Shown one piece after another: positions 32,990-44,850 of a DNA stretch of 64,000 bases (positions are counted from its first letter, which is position 1; every line of letters begins with the position of its first letter). Both the position numbers and the translations under genes were made by a program. This stretch comes from Phymorhynchus buccinoides (lineage: Eukaryota; Mollusca; Gastropoda; Neogastropoda; Raphitomidae): positions 37,546,317-37,610,316 of the forward strand of contig CM065690.1 in the NCBI GenBank assembly GCA_017654935.2, read 5' to 3'. The notes under the pieces were generated by a model. That model was not told the DNA's origin, ran no database searches, and saw only the letters and a list, made by a program, of their open reading frames with translations.

Positions 32990-33770
32990 CTGCTACAATA
33001 AGGACATGGGTTCAAGGCCATGGTCTCCTCCTACTACTACAGCCTCGAGGTCAAAGATGAAAATAACAATCTTCTAAATGTATCCATCGCGTTCCCTAGA
33101 TGTTGCTAACCAAGAAAATAAAAAAAATTATATGACTATAACGGGGATTGACCAACGCTTAACAGACTACAGCCACAAGATCAAAGGTCAAGGTCAAGAA
33201 GCTTCAACATGTCTCTCACTGCATATCCTGGGCGAATGCGATCAATAATACAGATGGCTATAATCTGTGACCAGTAATTAACTGACTACAGCCATTAAAG
33301 TGTATTCCTTGGGTTATGCTGATTCAAAGTGTATATGGCTATAATAGGTGTATGCCCAATGTATTTTAGACTATAGGAACTGCCAAAAGAGACAGGTCAA
33401 ACGCCAAGGTCAATGTGATCAACGTAATCAATCCTTTGAACCACACATAACCTTCAACCAGACTACCAAATTTCAAACTTGCAACAGACTTGCAACAAAT
33501 CTGAAAGATATGGCTAAAACACAAATTGGACACCTCCAACGTCTACGTCCTTGACCTGGACCGCAACCCAACATTCAGAACCACCAGAAACCTAGATGCA
33601 TCCACTACTAAGTTTGAAATATTGTAAGTCTAGCGATGCCATGAGAAGAAATATCATGTTTCAAGGTCAAACTTCGAGTTCAATGTCAGCATGGTCACAA
33701 AAGTGGTACTGACCATTTGAAATTTGGATTCTGTCCGCCAGTCCACGAGTTACAGCGTGGACAGACAGAG
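32990..33770. repeat. Diverged tandem repeat with GGTCAAGGTCA-like strings
   Basis: Within the NXPE intron, units containing ATGGCTATAA, GACTACAGCCA and CAAAGGTCAAGGTCAAG recur about every 120-150 bases. Similar ACCTTGACCTTGAA strings appear at 37430-37760 and 46560-46975. Class not assigned. Confidence 0.5.
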
Positions 33771-34260
33771 AAACAAACAAACAAATGAAACAAAACAAAA
33801 CAAAAAATAACCCTGACTACTCCCTAACCGCAATTGGGCAGTGGCCAACTGTAATCGGGCAATGAACAAACATTTGTCTTTGCTTACTTCTGCATATATG
33901 TACACAAACATCTAGGCTTACTGACTTCCAAATATGAGGCACAACATTTTCAGATGCTATTCTAATTGCACAACTCATAAACGTTTTGATCACGTAATTC
34001 GTACCCCAATGCTTGATCTCTCGTGCAACGCAAAATTATCATGATCAGCATTAATAATGCGCAGCTGAGACGCCTTTAGACTATTTGTGAAATGTTCAAA
34101 TGGGATACACTTGCACAACGTTCCAACGAGTTTTAAGGGTCAAGGAGGTTCAGACGTGGGCACTGAATACAATGGCGCCCAGAAATTTCACCCACCCTTA
34201 TCATTTGCGCATAACAAAATCAAATAAACACTGCAGTGCTTCAACTTACTTTGCATCCAT

Positions 34261-34506
34261 TTAACCCTTTCACCGCCAATGTTGCATTTTTGCACCACAA
34301 TGGTTTAACACCCATGTCACTAAAAAGCATCAAACCAGGGCCTGTTATTTGAAGACCCTGTTTTCTTAATTTTGGGAAGTGAGGATAAACCTAATGTTAT
34401 ACATGTCACAGAGGAAATAGCAATATTGCAGATTTTTTTTTTTCTATTTCCAGGTAAGTTTAATGGTATTTTAGGGATGAAAAATGGCTGGCGGCGAAAG
34501 GGTTAA
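34261..34506. mobile_element. PiggyBac-like MITE, copy 2
   Basis: TTAACCCTTTCACCGCCA at the left is mirrored by TGGCGGCGAAAGGGTTAA at the right (one mismatch). TTAA at each end is both the end of the inverted repeat and the expected target duplication. 246 bp long; the interior matches copies 1 and 3. It lies in an NXPE intron. Confidence 0.85.
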
Positions 34507-35603
34507 GACAATCATGAAGAAAGACATCTTGATTTGAATAAATGTTTATATGTTCTCTGACTTGTAATAATTGCCACTCACTTTCTTAACCAAGTAAAGA
34601 GTTCAATTTAGGCAGCAGACAACAGCTTTCTCATTTCTAGTTCTATCTTTCAATCAGCACTTATGCCTGTATACACATTTTGTTGTTTTTGTGTGTGTGT
34701 TTTTTCGTTTTTCTTAACAAGAAAATGATTCAAAGTAAGTGTTAAGTAGATTGCTTCACCTTGAATTGCTGTCAGCTGAATTGTTTGATGAAGTTTCCTC
34801 TTACCGCAAGTTACACTGGAAATACAACATTGAAAAAGGTTACAAAGTTCAAATTCAATGGTGATCATTGTGCTATAAAAACTGTTTTAAAGCCACATAA
34901 TTATGGATATCCCACAGACCTGATCAGCTCAACCCAAATAGGTCAACAACATGAATAGGCTATTAAAGTTAACTTATGAAAGAAATGATCAATCACAAAA
35001 ATGATAGGTAATTCCGAAGGACGTAATGATGATATCCCAAACACATGATTAGACCACCCAATAACATAATTCAGTAATCACAAAGGCATCATCCAGCCAT
35101 CGCATAATTATGAATCATTATGTCGTAACAAAGACTGAGAAGGCAAACCCAAGACTACTTGATCAGACAATTGCAGTGGCTTTCACAAATACACGACCAG
35201 AACTTGAAAGTTTGTTGAGAGAAAAAGCAAACAATTCTGATTTTTTTAAACTTAAGTTTTGTTACACAGTTCGCATGTGTTTAGCTGTCTAGTATCGACG
35301 TTATGGAGTCTGTACATTTTTCTATGAAATGAATGTTTTGCTCCATAATTATGCTGAATACCCCCACATTTAAGGGTAGGTTTGGTCCAGTGTGCTCCCA
35401 ACTTCTTTATGGGTAAAATAATTGCTGTTTACAAGTTTTGTCGTGTTCTCTAATACCCAGCCAATACTATTAATTAACTTTAACTCTTCTTTTTCCCTCT
35501 CTCCCTGCTAGTTTTCAGAACTAAAATGCCAAGGCATTTTTAATGATGACTCAGTTTTGTGTCGTCTACCCAGGATCAAGGGGTTAGTTCGAGTCTAACT
35601 TAC

Positions 35604-35803
35604 TGGGTAAAATATGGACGTACGATGTCCCCTTCTGGTCCTTTGATGGGAATAAAAGACTGATGCGTGTGAATCCAGTCACGGCACTTGAGGCCGGGAG
35701 TGGAAGGGCGTCCGCAGTACCAGGGCAGATTGCTGTTGAGGGAGGTGAGGTTGCACACCTCAGGATAGCCAGGCACCACAGGGATGAAGCTACACAGAGT
35801 GGC
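35604..35803 (-). CDS. NXPE family protein, cysteine-rich middle exon
   Basis: Between GATTGGCACAG and ACCCA|GTAAGT, entered in phase 0 to match the previous exon. Encodes CSFIPVVPGYPEVCNLTSL, then PWYCGRP and LKCRDWIHTHQSFIP. The CxxxxxxxxCN-T, W-C-G and C-R-D-W pattern is typical of the segment between the neurexophilin-like and esterase domains of NXPE proteins. NLT is a possible N-glycosylation site. An alternative donor, ATC|GTACGT, lies about 20 bases earlier. Confidence 0.82.
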
Positions 35804-35849
35804 CTGTGCCAATCCAGAAATAAAAACCCACCGTGAGGACTATACTTTG

Positions 35850-36710
35850 TGATAGCTTGGCCATGAAAAAGATAGAAACTGGGAGAAAGATTCTGACAGA
35901 AAATTCCGTTCTAGCTGCAAAAAAAAATCCTACTGGCTGCAAGTTTTAAATCAGAGCTGCCTGTTAGGCCTATTTAACATAAAATGCTAAGGAGGAGAGA
36001 GTGAGAAAGAACAGCTCACTAGCTATGCAAAATTAATCATTATTTAACTAGGTATTTGTATACGGAAAAGAAGCACAAAACAGCTGCTCTTTAAACGTAT
36101 TCATTACTGCATATGTTTTGTAAACAACAAATTCCTGTCAAACAATTCTCCTTTCATCTTTTAGCCATTTCAAAGCTCCCCACTTTCACAACATGCAAGA
36201 GTTTCTTAGCGATTGTTTTCCATCATTAAGTAAAGAGGATTTTCGAAAGAAGGGGCTTAATTAAGGGTGCAACAATCTAACAGGTACTATATTAGAACAA
36301 ACGCCAATCATGTCTTTTAAAAATCAAAATCACTATCTATGTTGGAATCTGAGGATAGACAGCAATAAGAGTAGGCCTAAGAGCTTACGTAATCAGATAT
36401 AGAAATATAGGGGATATAGGCCCGACAGAGTGACTACAAAACTACAACCCACAAAATCGCTCATACAAATTTTAATGATAATGCTATCCTTTTTATTTTT
36501 CAACTTTTTTGAGAAGATTCAATGCATGGAAATTTACGATGGTCTAATTTTCCAAAATGCCTTTGAGTGCTCCAGAAATTAACATTTTCCATGGTAACCT
36601 AATTTCAGAACAACAAAACTATTCCCTTTTGATGTGTAAAATTACTTGCAATTTCGAGGTTTTCGTATTGCAGACACAATTCTCATTCATATTTGTATTT
36701 TTTAATCAGA
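35850..36710 (-). other. NXPE intron, nothing further recognised
   Basis: AT-rich intron between the two central NXPE exons with no repeat family or extra exon that I can support. Confidence 0.45.
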
Positions 36711-36756
36711 CTCAGTACAGTCTTGAATTATGGACGACAGCAGGAAGATGACCTAC

Positions 36757-37207
36757 CTCTTCTTTAGGGCCAGAGACGAAGTTGGCCAGAATCTGGAGAA
36801 CAGTCTTCATGTTTTTGAACAGGGACAGCATTCCCCACCGAAACTCACGAGGTCTCTGAAGCGAAGCACGAACCTCGATGGGCCCGGGCCACAGAACCGG
36901 AAGTGTCGCCACGTAGGTCCCATTGCGCAGGTCTGTGACGTCCACAGCCGCCGATCGTTTCACCTTGCCTTTTCCCACCATCCAGACTCTGATCACGTGA
37001 CCCCCCGTGAACACGGGCCTTCCTTTGGTGTCTCTTAGGATGACATGTACGGTGGCGTTCTCACCCACTTTCACCTTTCCCATTTCCCTTGGCCCTACCA
37101 GTTCCAGACGAGACGTGTCAGGAGAGGCCGCAGTGCTGGGGTCTAATGGAGGTCCATCAGCCAAGATCTCCTGGTCCATTGGTGACAAGTAGTCGTCTAA
37201 TGAGTAT
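36757..37207 (-). CDS. NXPE family protein, neurexophilin-like domain exon
   Basis: 451 bases between TTGACTTTCAG and AAGAG|GTAGGT, phase 2 in and 0 out. Encodes an immunoglobulin-like beta-sandwich domain with VGENATVHVILRDTKGRP, GGHVIRVW, DLRNGTYVATLPVLWPGPI and EVRASL. These are the hallmark N-G-T-Y and P-V-L-W-x-G motifs of NXPE/neurexophilin domains. NAT and NGT are possible N-glycosylation sites, which suits a luminal location. Its entry phase matches the 40234-40569 exon, making a single Glu codon at the junction. Confidence 0.9.
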
Positions 37208-38184
37208 CTGAAAGTCAAGTCATGTTGTTCAAAATATCACGTATTGTCCTTTACTTGATCTGTGATTAACAAAAGAGTATAAGTTTGTCGCGTTTTTTAT
37301 GTTTTTGTTTTTTAGCATTTTTTCTGCCTATCTGGACTATCTCGTGAACCTCTGGATGGAATCACTTCAAACGCTATGTGGGGAGGCAAGCTTATCACAG
37401 TCTACAAAATGTTTTATAAAAACAATAGTGACCATACAGACCTTGACCTTGAAGTTCTACTTTGAAAAACGAATTTTCCTTCTCTCTAAACCATACATTT
37501 CATATACGAGCTGTATCACATGAACGGATGGATGAAATCGCTTCAACTTTTGTGGGGTAGTGCACCATGAAGCACAAATGGTCCTATAGGAAATCTATAA
37601 CCGTACTGACTTTGATCTTAAAATTTGACCATGAAAACTAAAATTTATGTTTGTAGCCATATCATTCATGTTGGACTTAATAATGTTCAAACTTGGCATG
37701 TGGATGCATTGGCTTATGGTAATTGCAAATATTAGGTACCCTTGAAAGTCAAGGTCAAGGACGCAAAGGTGTGAAATCGAAGTTTTAGTCATGTCTTTTA
37801 CAGCTTTGCAGGTACTGATTTCAATTTCGGCAGGGTGGTAGACTGCTCAAGGTCATGTGCAGAGTAAAGTGTTGGCTACTTTGATTGCCTTGATGAACCC
37901 AGATAACCTTAAACATTCCTGATCAGCATGACCTATGGAAGGCAGTGGCAGGTCTATGCGTATTGTTTGTGTGTGTGATGATGGATGTGAAGATCGGGGC
38001 TAGGAATGGCTTTATGTGTTATGAGGAGAGTGTCTGAAATGTGTATGTGCAAATAAATGGATACTTTTTAAGCTTGTTTTACCATGTTCTCCACATACCA
38101 AAACGTAGCAATGAAACACAAAACAATCAAATAGTACAGAAAATCATACAATGATACATGCATATAAATATAATTTTCCATAAA

Positions 38185-38273
38185 ATAAAGACCATATATA
38201 TATATATATATATAAAAGCAAGCCCTTCCGTACACGAAAAAAAGGAAACAAGCAAACCCACTCCAATTCAACA

Positions 38274-38306
<33 letters not shown>
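38185..38306. repeat. (TA)n and (GA)n microsatellites
   Basis: (TA)n near 38192-38212 and (GA)n at 38279-38306, in the NXPE intron. Confidence 0.9.
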
Positions 38307-38309
<3 letters not shown>

Positions 38310-38389
38310 AAGGGGGAGGGGGAGAGAAGAATCCGAGTCTGAATGGTTTCTTCTTCTTCGTCGTCATCGATCATTTCAGACGGAGATGC

Positions 38390-38756
38390 CGGTTCCCCAT
38401 CCAAAAGCAGCAGTCGCATGGAGATCCCTCAGGTTGCCGTAGAGCTTTTCCCTCAGTGGGTTTTCTTGAGGTCATATCGCCTGGGAGCACCGTGGAATCT
38501 GCAATGCCGAAGTGTGTGCACCACGTCCATGACATGGGCATGCTTCAGCCTCTCTTGTCCTGAATTTGATGAACACGTGGGTTCGTAATCTGTTGAGCCC
38601 AGTTCTCAGTAGGATGATCTGGTCCAGCCTGCAGAGCTTGTGGTAGCAGCCAGCTTCACTGAAATGTGGGCGGCGCTTTTTCTATTTTTGATGGGACAAA
38701 GCTTTGATGGCTGTTTTCTTTTCAGAGTAAGAGACCTATGTGTTCTTGTTCCAGAC

Positions 38757-38793
<37 letters not shown>

Positions 38794-39845
38794 TTCATTT
38801 GCCAGTCTGTCTGCTTGCTCGCTGCTATGGATCCTACGGTGTGCTTGGACACACTGTTGGTCCAGGTCTGTTTGAGCCGAGAGGTTCATCAACGCTGTCT
38901 TCAATCATTGAGCTCTTTCTGATGGGGGTTGTGGAGTGCACTCAAGACAGAAAGATCATCTGTGAAAAATGACCACTTTTGGTTTGGTTCGTGGCAGGTT
39001 CTGTTACTGCTGCTTAGAGGGCTTCAGTTTCAGCTTCAAAGGCTTTATACGAGCTCTTTTTGCTGAAAATCGTTTCAAATCAGCTCTCAGCGAAAAATAC
39101 GTTTTTGTTGACTACTGTAGTTTGAAGAATTAGGTTCTCTCACCTTTTTTGTATATATATTATTGTTCGTCACCAACTCATCTGAAGTGGGAATTGAAGT
39201 TGTTGTTTTTTTAAGCGCAATGTTTGACTTGTGTCTCCACCATGAAGCTCAAGTCAGGACACCAGTGTAATTTTGTTGCTTGTGACGTGTCGCTTGAGGT
39301 AAAAAATAACTCTGACGTAAAAAAGTATTATAGAACTAGAAATTAGTTCCAACATTTATGTGCAGGACCTTGGCTTTTTGTGGATTACCATGTTTTAGTG
39401 GCTGTTGTCTTTTGCATCTATTTACGTAGATCCATCTGTGAAGGCATGGGTCCAATGTTCCTCTGGATACTTGGTGTTGATGCACTCCAGCATCAGTGAC
39501 TTCCTGTCTGGCTCTGGTTGAGAGTCTCTACCAACTACCCCAGGAACTTCATGGCAGACTGGTGGCAGCTGTCCTTGTTTCCTTAAAGGGACAGCCGTGA
39601 CTGGTGGAATGGGTTTGGGCATGTGGTCCAATCATTCCGGATTTCTCCTTTCCAGGATCCTGCCTTGCTGGAGGAAGCTGGATCTTTCGAGGCTCATACG
39701 CTTGCGCATTGGGTGGTCCTGAAATCTCTTGAATTTTGCAGCTGGAGTCAGAACTTTGAAGTATCGTTTTCTGAATGGTTTGATTGTTTAGGCCACAGGA
39801 CCGTTTCAATGGGCACATAATTATTACATACAAATCTAAAAACAA
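38390..39845 (-). mobile_element. Degenerate LINE with RNase H domain
   Basis: Minus-strand blocks in order: a pre-RNase-H linker (39549-39845, with PPARQDPGKEKSGMIGPH), WTHAFTDGST at about 39422-39451 (start of RNase H, with its first catalytic Asp), an ADRLANEGG block near 38790-38815 (end of RNase H), and LCRLDQIILLRTGLNRLRTH ending in CPCHG (38520-38650). This order is that of non-LTR elements with an RNase H domain. Frames are broken. A run of 36 C (38758-38793) sits exactly where the Gly codons of the RNase H block lie. Confidence 0.75.
38758..38793. repeat. Poly-C tract, 36 bases
   Basis: Uninterrupted C run (G36 on the minus strand), expanded within the glycine codons following ADRLANE of the LINE RNase H remnant. 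Confidence 0.95.
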
Positions 39846-40102
39846 CCATACATAATCATTTCAAAATTACTGAAGCAACAGACATTAAGAAAATGCAAAC
39901 ACTACTACATTTTAGACATAATGTATAGTCACTATTAATAGAAAACAACTGAAGTGAAAGCTTGCCTGAAAACAGTCCAGTAGTAAAGTGAATGAAAACA
40001 GAAAAAAGTAATCGTTTTTCTACCCATCCAGCAAACTACAAACCATTCAACAAAAAATGTCTTTAATGGAGTATGGAGAGAGAGCATGCGTGCACGCGCG
40101 CG

Positions 40103-40103
<1 letters not shown>

Positions 40104-40171
<68 letters not shown>

Positions 40172-40172
40172 A
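40104..40172. repeat. (GA)n microsatellite
   Basis: About 34 GA units in the NXPE intron next to exon 2, with CAGACA-type repeats after it. Confidence 0.95.
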
Positions 40173-40233
40173 AGACAGACAGTTAGGCAGACAAACAGGC
40201 AGACACAGACAGAGAACTAAACCGACCACCTAC

Positions 40234-40569
40234 TCGGCCACATCACGGAAATCCAACTCCCCATTCACAATCAAGCGGTGGAAGAAGTTCCAGCTTTGCT
40301 GTCGGTTCATTCCTGCCGTGTTGATTTTCTTCTTCCCGTTGTTGCCCTTCAAAGCTGAAGAACCGTTTGCCTCTAAAGTTTTGTCCATTCGTAATGCCAA
40401 CTCATCCCCCAGAACAGGAACAAAGACAAATTGAGCATTATTCCTCACAGCCGAGCTATCCCTCATTTTCGCGACATTTTGCGAGCCGCCATCTTCATCT
40501 GCCTGGCTCATATTCCATCTCATGACAGAATTTGTGTTGATAGAGAAGAATTTCGCCGCTGTCCACCAT
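40234..40569 (-). CDS. NXPE family protein, exon 2 (luminal linker)
   Basis: 336 bases between ATTTTCACCAG and GGCCGA|GTAGGT, phase 2 in and out. Encodes a hydrophilic linker with NMSQADEDGG, FVFVPVLGDELALRMD and SWNFFHRLIVNGELDF. The exact domain is not recognised. Both phases match the neighbouring exons, and the donor falls one base before an in-frame TAG. Its place between the membrane anchor and neurexophilin-like domain suits an NXPE stem region. Confidence 0.65.
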
Positions 40570-40856
40570 CTGGTGAAAATATATGAACACTTACTTAATT
40601 GTAACCTGTGAGCTTATTTGGTAAGCTGCTAGATTATCTTTAACTCATATGGGATGCTAAATATCAATCACCTTTTTGACATTGCCCTTTGACCCTCAGA
40701 AACTACGGGTGGGGGATGTGAGGACCAAGGACATACCTGCCGCTCGGCGACACCTTGTGGCGATAATTTAATTTGTTTTATGTCAGGAGAATGATTTAGC
40801 AACAAAGGCGTGTAAGTATGGTAAACATGAGGAAATACAGAATACGTATCTGAAGG

Positions 40857-40865
40857 GGGGGGGGG

Positions 40866-40961
<96 letters not shown>

Positions 40962-40986
40962 GAGAGAGAGAGTCAGAGAGAGAGAG
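40857..40986. repeat. Poly-G and (GA)n microsatellite
   Basis: G12 followed by (GA)n with (GACA)n interruptions. It abuts the donor of NXPE exon 1. Confidence 0.95.
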
Positions 40987-40989
40987 TAC

Positions 40990-41105
40990 CTTGAAAATAG
41001 TATCCATGCAGCAACAGACCAAGCAACCAGTAATAAAATTGTCAGAACTCGACGTCGATTCAGTTCCATCTGCCCATGCATCATCATCATCATCATCATC
41101 ATCAT
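40990..41105 (-). CDS. NXPE family protein, exon 1 (type II membrane anchor)
   Basis: Ends at TTTTCAAG|GTACTC in phase 2, matching exon 2. MELNRRRVLTILLLVAWSVA then AWILFS gives a short basic cytosolic end and one hydrophobic helix, the signal anchor expected of NXPE proteins. The ATG at 41069-41067 is a good start. However, an in-frame run of ATG codons from an (ATG)n repeat lies just upstream (nine in a row, from 41105), so initiation could occur further up and add a poly-Met leader of about 12 residues. The full gene has at least six exons over about 10 kb. Confidence 0.65.
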
Positions 41106-41239
41106 CCTTAATCACCATCATCATAATCACATCTGCCACAAACTATTAAATCTACATGTAGTTCTTCCCCCTCTCCATGAACAAAGTTTGAATGTCAAGG
41201 TAGCAAAACTATTCCAATAATTAAGTATTCTGCCAATTC

Positions 41240-41478
41240 TGCCATTCAATATCTTTCTAATTCTGACTGTCACTATTTTGATGAAATAGCTAAATTCGCC
41301 TTCTGGTGCAAAGAAAAAAATTATCTGGATCTTAATGTTAAAACTAAAGAAATGTTAATTGATTTTCGAAATGATCCGCTGCCTGTTCATCCTAGTGTGG
41401 TCATTGATGGTCAAGCTGTGGAAAGAGTTACTGAATACAAATATTTTGGAACCAATTTAAACAACAAATTTGGCTTTG
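41240..41478 (+). mobile_element. LINE reverse transcriptase fragment
   Basis: Encodes FAFWCKEKNYLDLNVKTKEM, then LIDFRND, VVIDGQAVERV and EYKYFGTNLNNK. This is the region just after the palm motif of many non-LTR reverse transcriptases. It stops at about 41478, where an opposite-strand LINE begins. Confidence 0.75.
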
Positions 41479-42345
41479 GTGAGATCTATGAAAGCTATGT
41501 AAAGCCCTATGCTTTGATCTCTGCATTTTTCCTGGATCTGCCGCAGGACAAAAATCATGTCTGCCGTTCCCCTGTTTGCTCTGAAGCCACACTGACTCTG
41601 GCAAATTCTCTTCAGCAATTGTGGGAATGAGCCTATCCAGGATGACTCTTGCCAGTGTTTTCCCTGCAATGGACAGCAATGTGATAAATACATTAAAAAA
41701 ACCACTGCATCCTCGTTTGTACTCCTCAGCTGGCAAGTCGTCAACGTCAACTCGGCCAGGAGCCTTGTGGCAATTCAGCTTTGCAATGGCGACTTCCACT
41801 TCTTCTTGGGTAGGAGGATTGTCTAGCTCCAACCTTGCTGCCTGTTGAAGAATCTTCATAATTGCTTCTTCCTGCATTGGTATATGTCTCCAAAGAGGGT
41901 TTCAAAGTGCTCTGTCAAACAATGGAGGATTGATTCCTTGTCTGTGAGGAGAGTGGTGCCGTCTGGTGAGTGCAGGGGTGCTTGCACCTGACGGGTTGGT
42001 CCCTAGATTGCTCACAGTGCCTCATAGAATGCATCAGTACCACCCATGTCCCCATAAAACTGCGTTTGCTCTGCTAGGTCCCCTAACCACTTATTCTGTA
42101 CTTCCCTCAGTAAGGTCTGAGCACTGCTGCATGCATTCTTGTAGGCTGCTTTAGCTGCATGGTCATCTGTCTTGGCAATGACTCTCTCAAAGCAGGATTG
42201 TTTCTTCTGGAGAGTTCTGTTATCTCGGCGTCGTTCTCGTCAAACCAGTCTCCATTTGTTTCTGGTTGTATATTCTGTGACCTCAGCAGTTGTGTCCTGC
42301 AGGACGGTCTTCAGCTGCTGCCACTGAGTCAATGATGCAATTACT
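41479..42345 (-). mobile_element. LINE fragment, linker and reverse transcriptase N-part
   Basis: On the minus strand, a post-endonuclease linker (about 42345-41900, with LLREVQNKWLGDLAE and FYGDMGGTDAFYEAL) runs into PTQEEVEVAIAKLNCHKAPG and DDLPAEEYK. It then gives GFRANRGTADMIFVLRQIQE and YIAFIDLTKA (41457-41877). The palm Asp of motif A is present in FIDLTKA. Frameshifts separate the blocks. The copy is cut where it meets 41478. Confidence 0.8.
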
Positions 42346-42349
42346 GCCA

Positions 42350-43650
42350 TTGATAATCTATAGTCATAGGAATCATACTGTACCACCTATATCTTTTGAA
42401 TGGCACAGCCACATAGGGCGTTAAGAAGCCTGTTGTATGTGACAAACTTTTGCTAAGAATATAATATAATTGAATTGACGTCATAGAGACTAACCACTAA
42501 ATTTAGAAGAAAGAATTACCTGTAGTTTAACACACATCCTTCTGTTTGATTATTGCAATAAACTCCATGGTACAATATCAGTGAACATGTGCTACGAATT
42601 ACAAAACAGATCTTGTAATTCGTATCTTTTAGAGAAAAATTAAGTATTCTTACTGTTAAGCTCAAAGTATAAACCTTATTTTTATAATTATGCCATACAA
42701 TTATAGCCATACCCAAGTTTTAGTGTTCAAAATTGCATAGACGTTGGATTGTGTGCTCTTGACATACAGCTCTTTATGCTGAAGTTGTACAAAATCACTA
42801 AGTCCCTCCACCAGAGATTCACATTTTCAACAGATACTGTTTTGCAAGTTGTCCTCTATCATAAAGACTATGGATGGAATTCCCTCTTGAGGTGAACAAG
42901 AAGGTGGCTGGGCAACGCGGCAACCCTGGCAACGCCTAGCACGAACTGCGTGAGTTATTTTCTTCTTTTTCTTCCGGTAATAGCCACCTGCTGAAGGCAA
43001 TTATTGACATAATTATACTGGGGGTTCACGACGAAGATTCACTGCACGGGATATAGGATTCAAAATAAATAAAAGCATTTACTATCTTGTAAGGTATGTG
43101 AGAAATTTAAGTAAGAGGAGTCAGATAGGGCATTTGGCAGGCCTGGAATAGTTCTAAGAGTTTAGTAAGATGTAGGGGAAGTAGTTGAGAGACGTGTACG
43201 GCCGTCCTCTCAAGGCTGCAGAACCGAAATCCGCCCGATTTTTTTTCTTCCCTGGTGCCCGATGACGCCGATTGCGCCCGCTGAACGCCAGGTCTAGTAG
43301 TTTCACTTTCACTTTCTCCCTACCCACAATGCAATATACGAAGTTAGTGCTTCCTTTTCCTGACTCTCAGTGGTCCGTTTTTGGTTCTTACAGCAAGGGA
43401 AAGCACCCACTAGTCTTTTTGAACGGATTTTTCGAAGTGACCCCAAATGTTTTTCCTTCTTTCCACGATGCTCGGAGCACCATTACGGATTTTTGTAATT
43501 CCAATTCATGGTTTGTTGTGTGACAGTGTGTTAGCTTTGGAATAATAATATCATCATTGCTATTCAATATCATGCATCTTTCAGAAATGAAATGTGAGTT
43601 AGACTTTATTCTGGGTGATTTTTTTAATGAAAAGATTTGGTGTGACGTTC
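42350..43650. other. No gene recognised
   Basis: Mostly AT-rich. Near 42965-43020 a CTTCTTTTTCTTCCGG / GGCAATTATTGACAT segment resembles 17295-17375. No supported coding frame. Confidence 0.4.
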
Positions 43651-43765
43651 GGAGTTAATGCCCTTGTCTCGGGGACTGGGATCGATTCTCGGTTCAAATG
43701 GTCGGGAGTCATTGGCTCTTTTCAACCAGAGACACCGGGGCCCCATAATTATCTTGCATGCCGAG
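43650..43765 (+). mobile_element. Possible SINE fragment
   Basis: GGGATCGATTCTCGGTTC resembles a B box and is preceded by a GTTAATGCCCTTGTCTCG-type segment. No convincing A box or tail, so assignment is weak. Confidence 0.25.
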
Positions 43766-43769
43766 GAAA

Positions 43770-44300
43770 TAAAGGGAGCACGGCTGTGATTTTTTCCTAA
43801 AACATATGCTCACAAGACAGATGTTCGTTCACAAGACACTTGCTCATAACCTTAGACAACTGCTCACAAAAAGAAGATACCCACTAAAGTATAGAGTGCG
43901 AGCATGAGTATAAATTGTATGTATATGTATGTCTGTCTGTCATTTCCGACCATGACTGCCAGATAGCAGAGGGGGCAGCTGCTATTCTTGCGGGCTAGGT
44001 TAATAATTATTTGTACTGGAGAAGCCTTGCCAAGGCCTATAGTGCACACCCCCACTCTCTCGGCCAAGGGGGGCCGAGACAGCTGGCGTTGGGGAAGGTC
44101 CCAAAAGGCCAACTAGACAGACAGGAGATACAGAGCCAGTCTCTTTCCAGATTGCTTTCTAATGTTAAAACTTTGCTATAAAGCTGTAAAGCACAATTTA
44201 TTTATTATTTGTTATGTTAATTTTACTGTCTGTAGACTGTATGTCACTGAACACAAAATTAATGTAAAGGAATCTTAATTTTCAAGTTAGATCTAGACTA
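43770..44300. other. No gene recognised
   Basis: Intergenic sequence before the GA microsatellite; a GGGGCCGAGACAGCTGG-containing patch near 44060 was not recognised. Confidence 0.4.
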
Positions 44301-44310
44301 GAACCTATTT

Positions 44311-44317
<7 letters not shown>

Positions 44318-44388
<71 letters not shown>
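44318..44388. repeat. (GA)n microsatellite
   Basis: About 35 GA units. Confidence 0.95.
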
Positions 44389-44392
<4 letters not shown>

Positions 44393-44539
44393 TAGACAGA
44401 GACATACGAACGAACGAACCATTTTAATAATTAAATTTTTAATGAATAGGTCGTTGCCCATGTCATAAGGGACCAGAGGGGAAGGGACAAAACATCGAAA
44501 CATTAATATTTTTTAAAACGGAGCAAAATTGGCGAATCT

Positions 44540-44850
44540 AACACCATTACACAATTCTCAAGAAACAACTCTAGCTGTTACCTGTTCAGCAACACGGAGG
44601 TCTATAGGCAAAGCTTCTTTCCAAGAACTGTAAGGGAGTGGAATTGCCTTAACGAAGAGACTGTGAGTGTGACGACTGAGACTGCACGGTCGAGGCATTT
44701 AAACAGCGCCTCCCGTCCAACGACCCAAGCTTCTAAAGATTTGTTATTTTTATGTTATGCTCTCCCCTGGAGAGACTGGTTCAAATGCCAGAAGTGGTTA
44801 CTGCCAACGTACCGACTACAGATACAGATGCAGATTGATATATAACTAGA
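44540..44850 (+). mobile_element. LINE 3' end with GATACA-type tail
   Basis: A broken frame encodes SFFPRTVREWNCLNEET near 44610-44665, a C-terminal reverse-transcriptase block. A 3' untranslated part follows, ending in TACAGATACAGATGCAG repeats. Confidence 0.65.
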
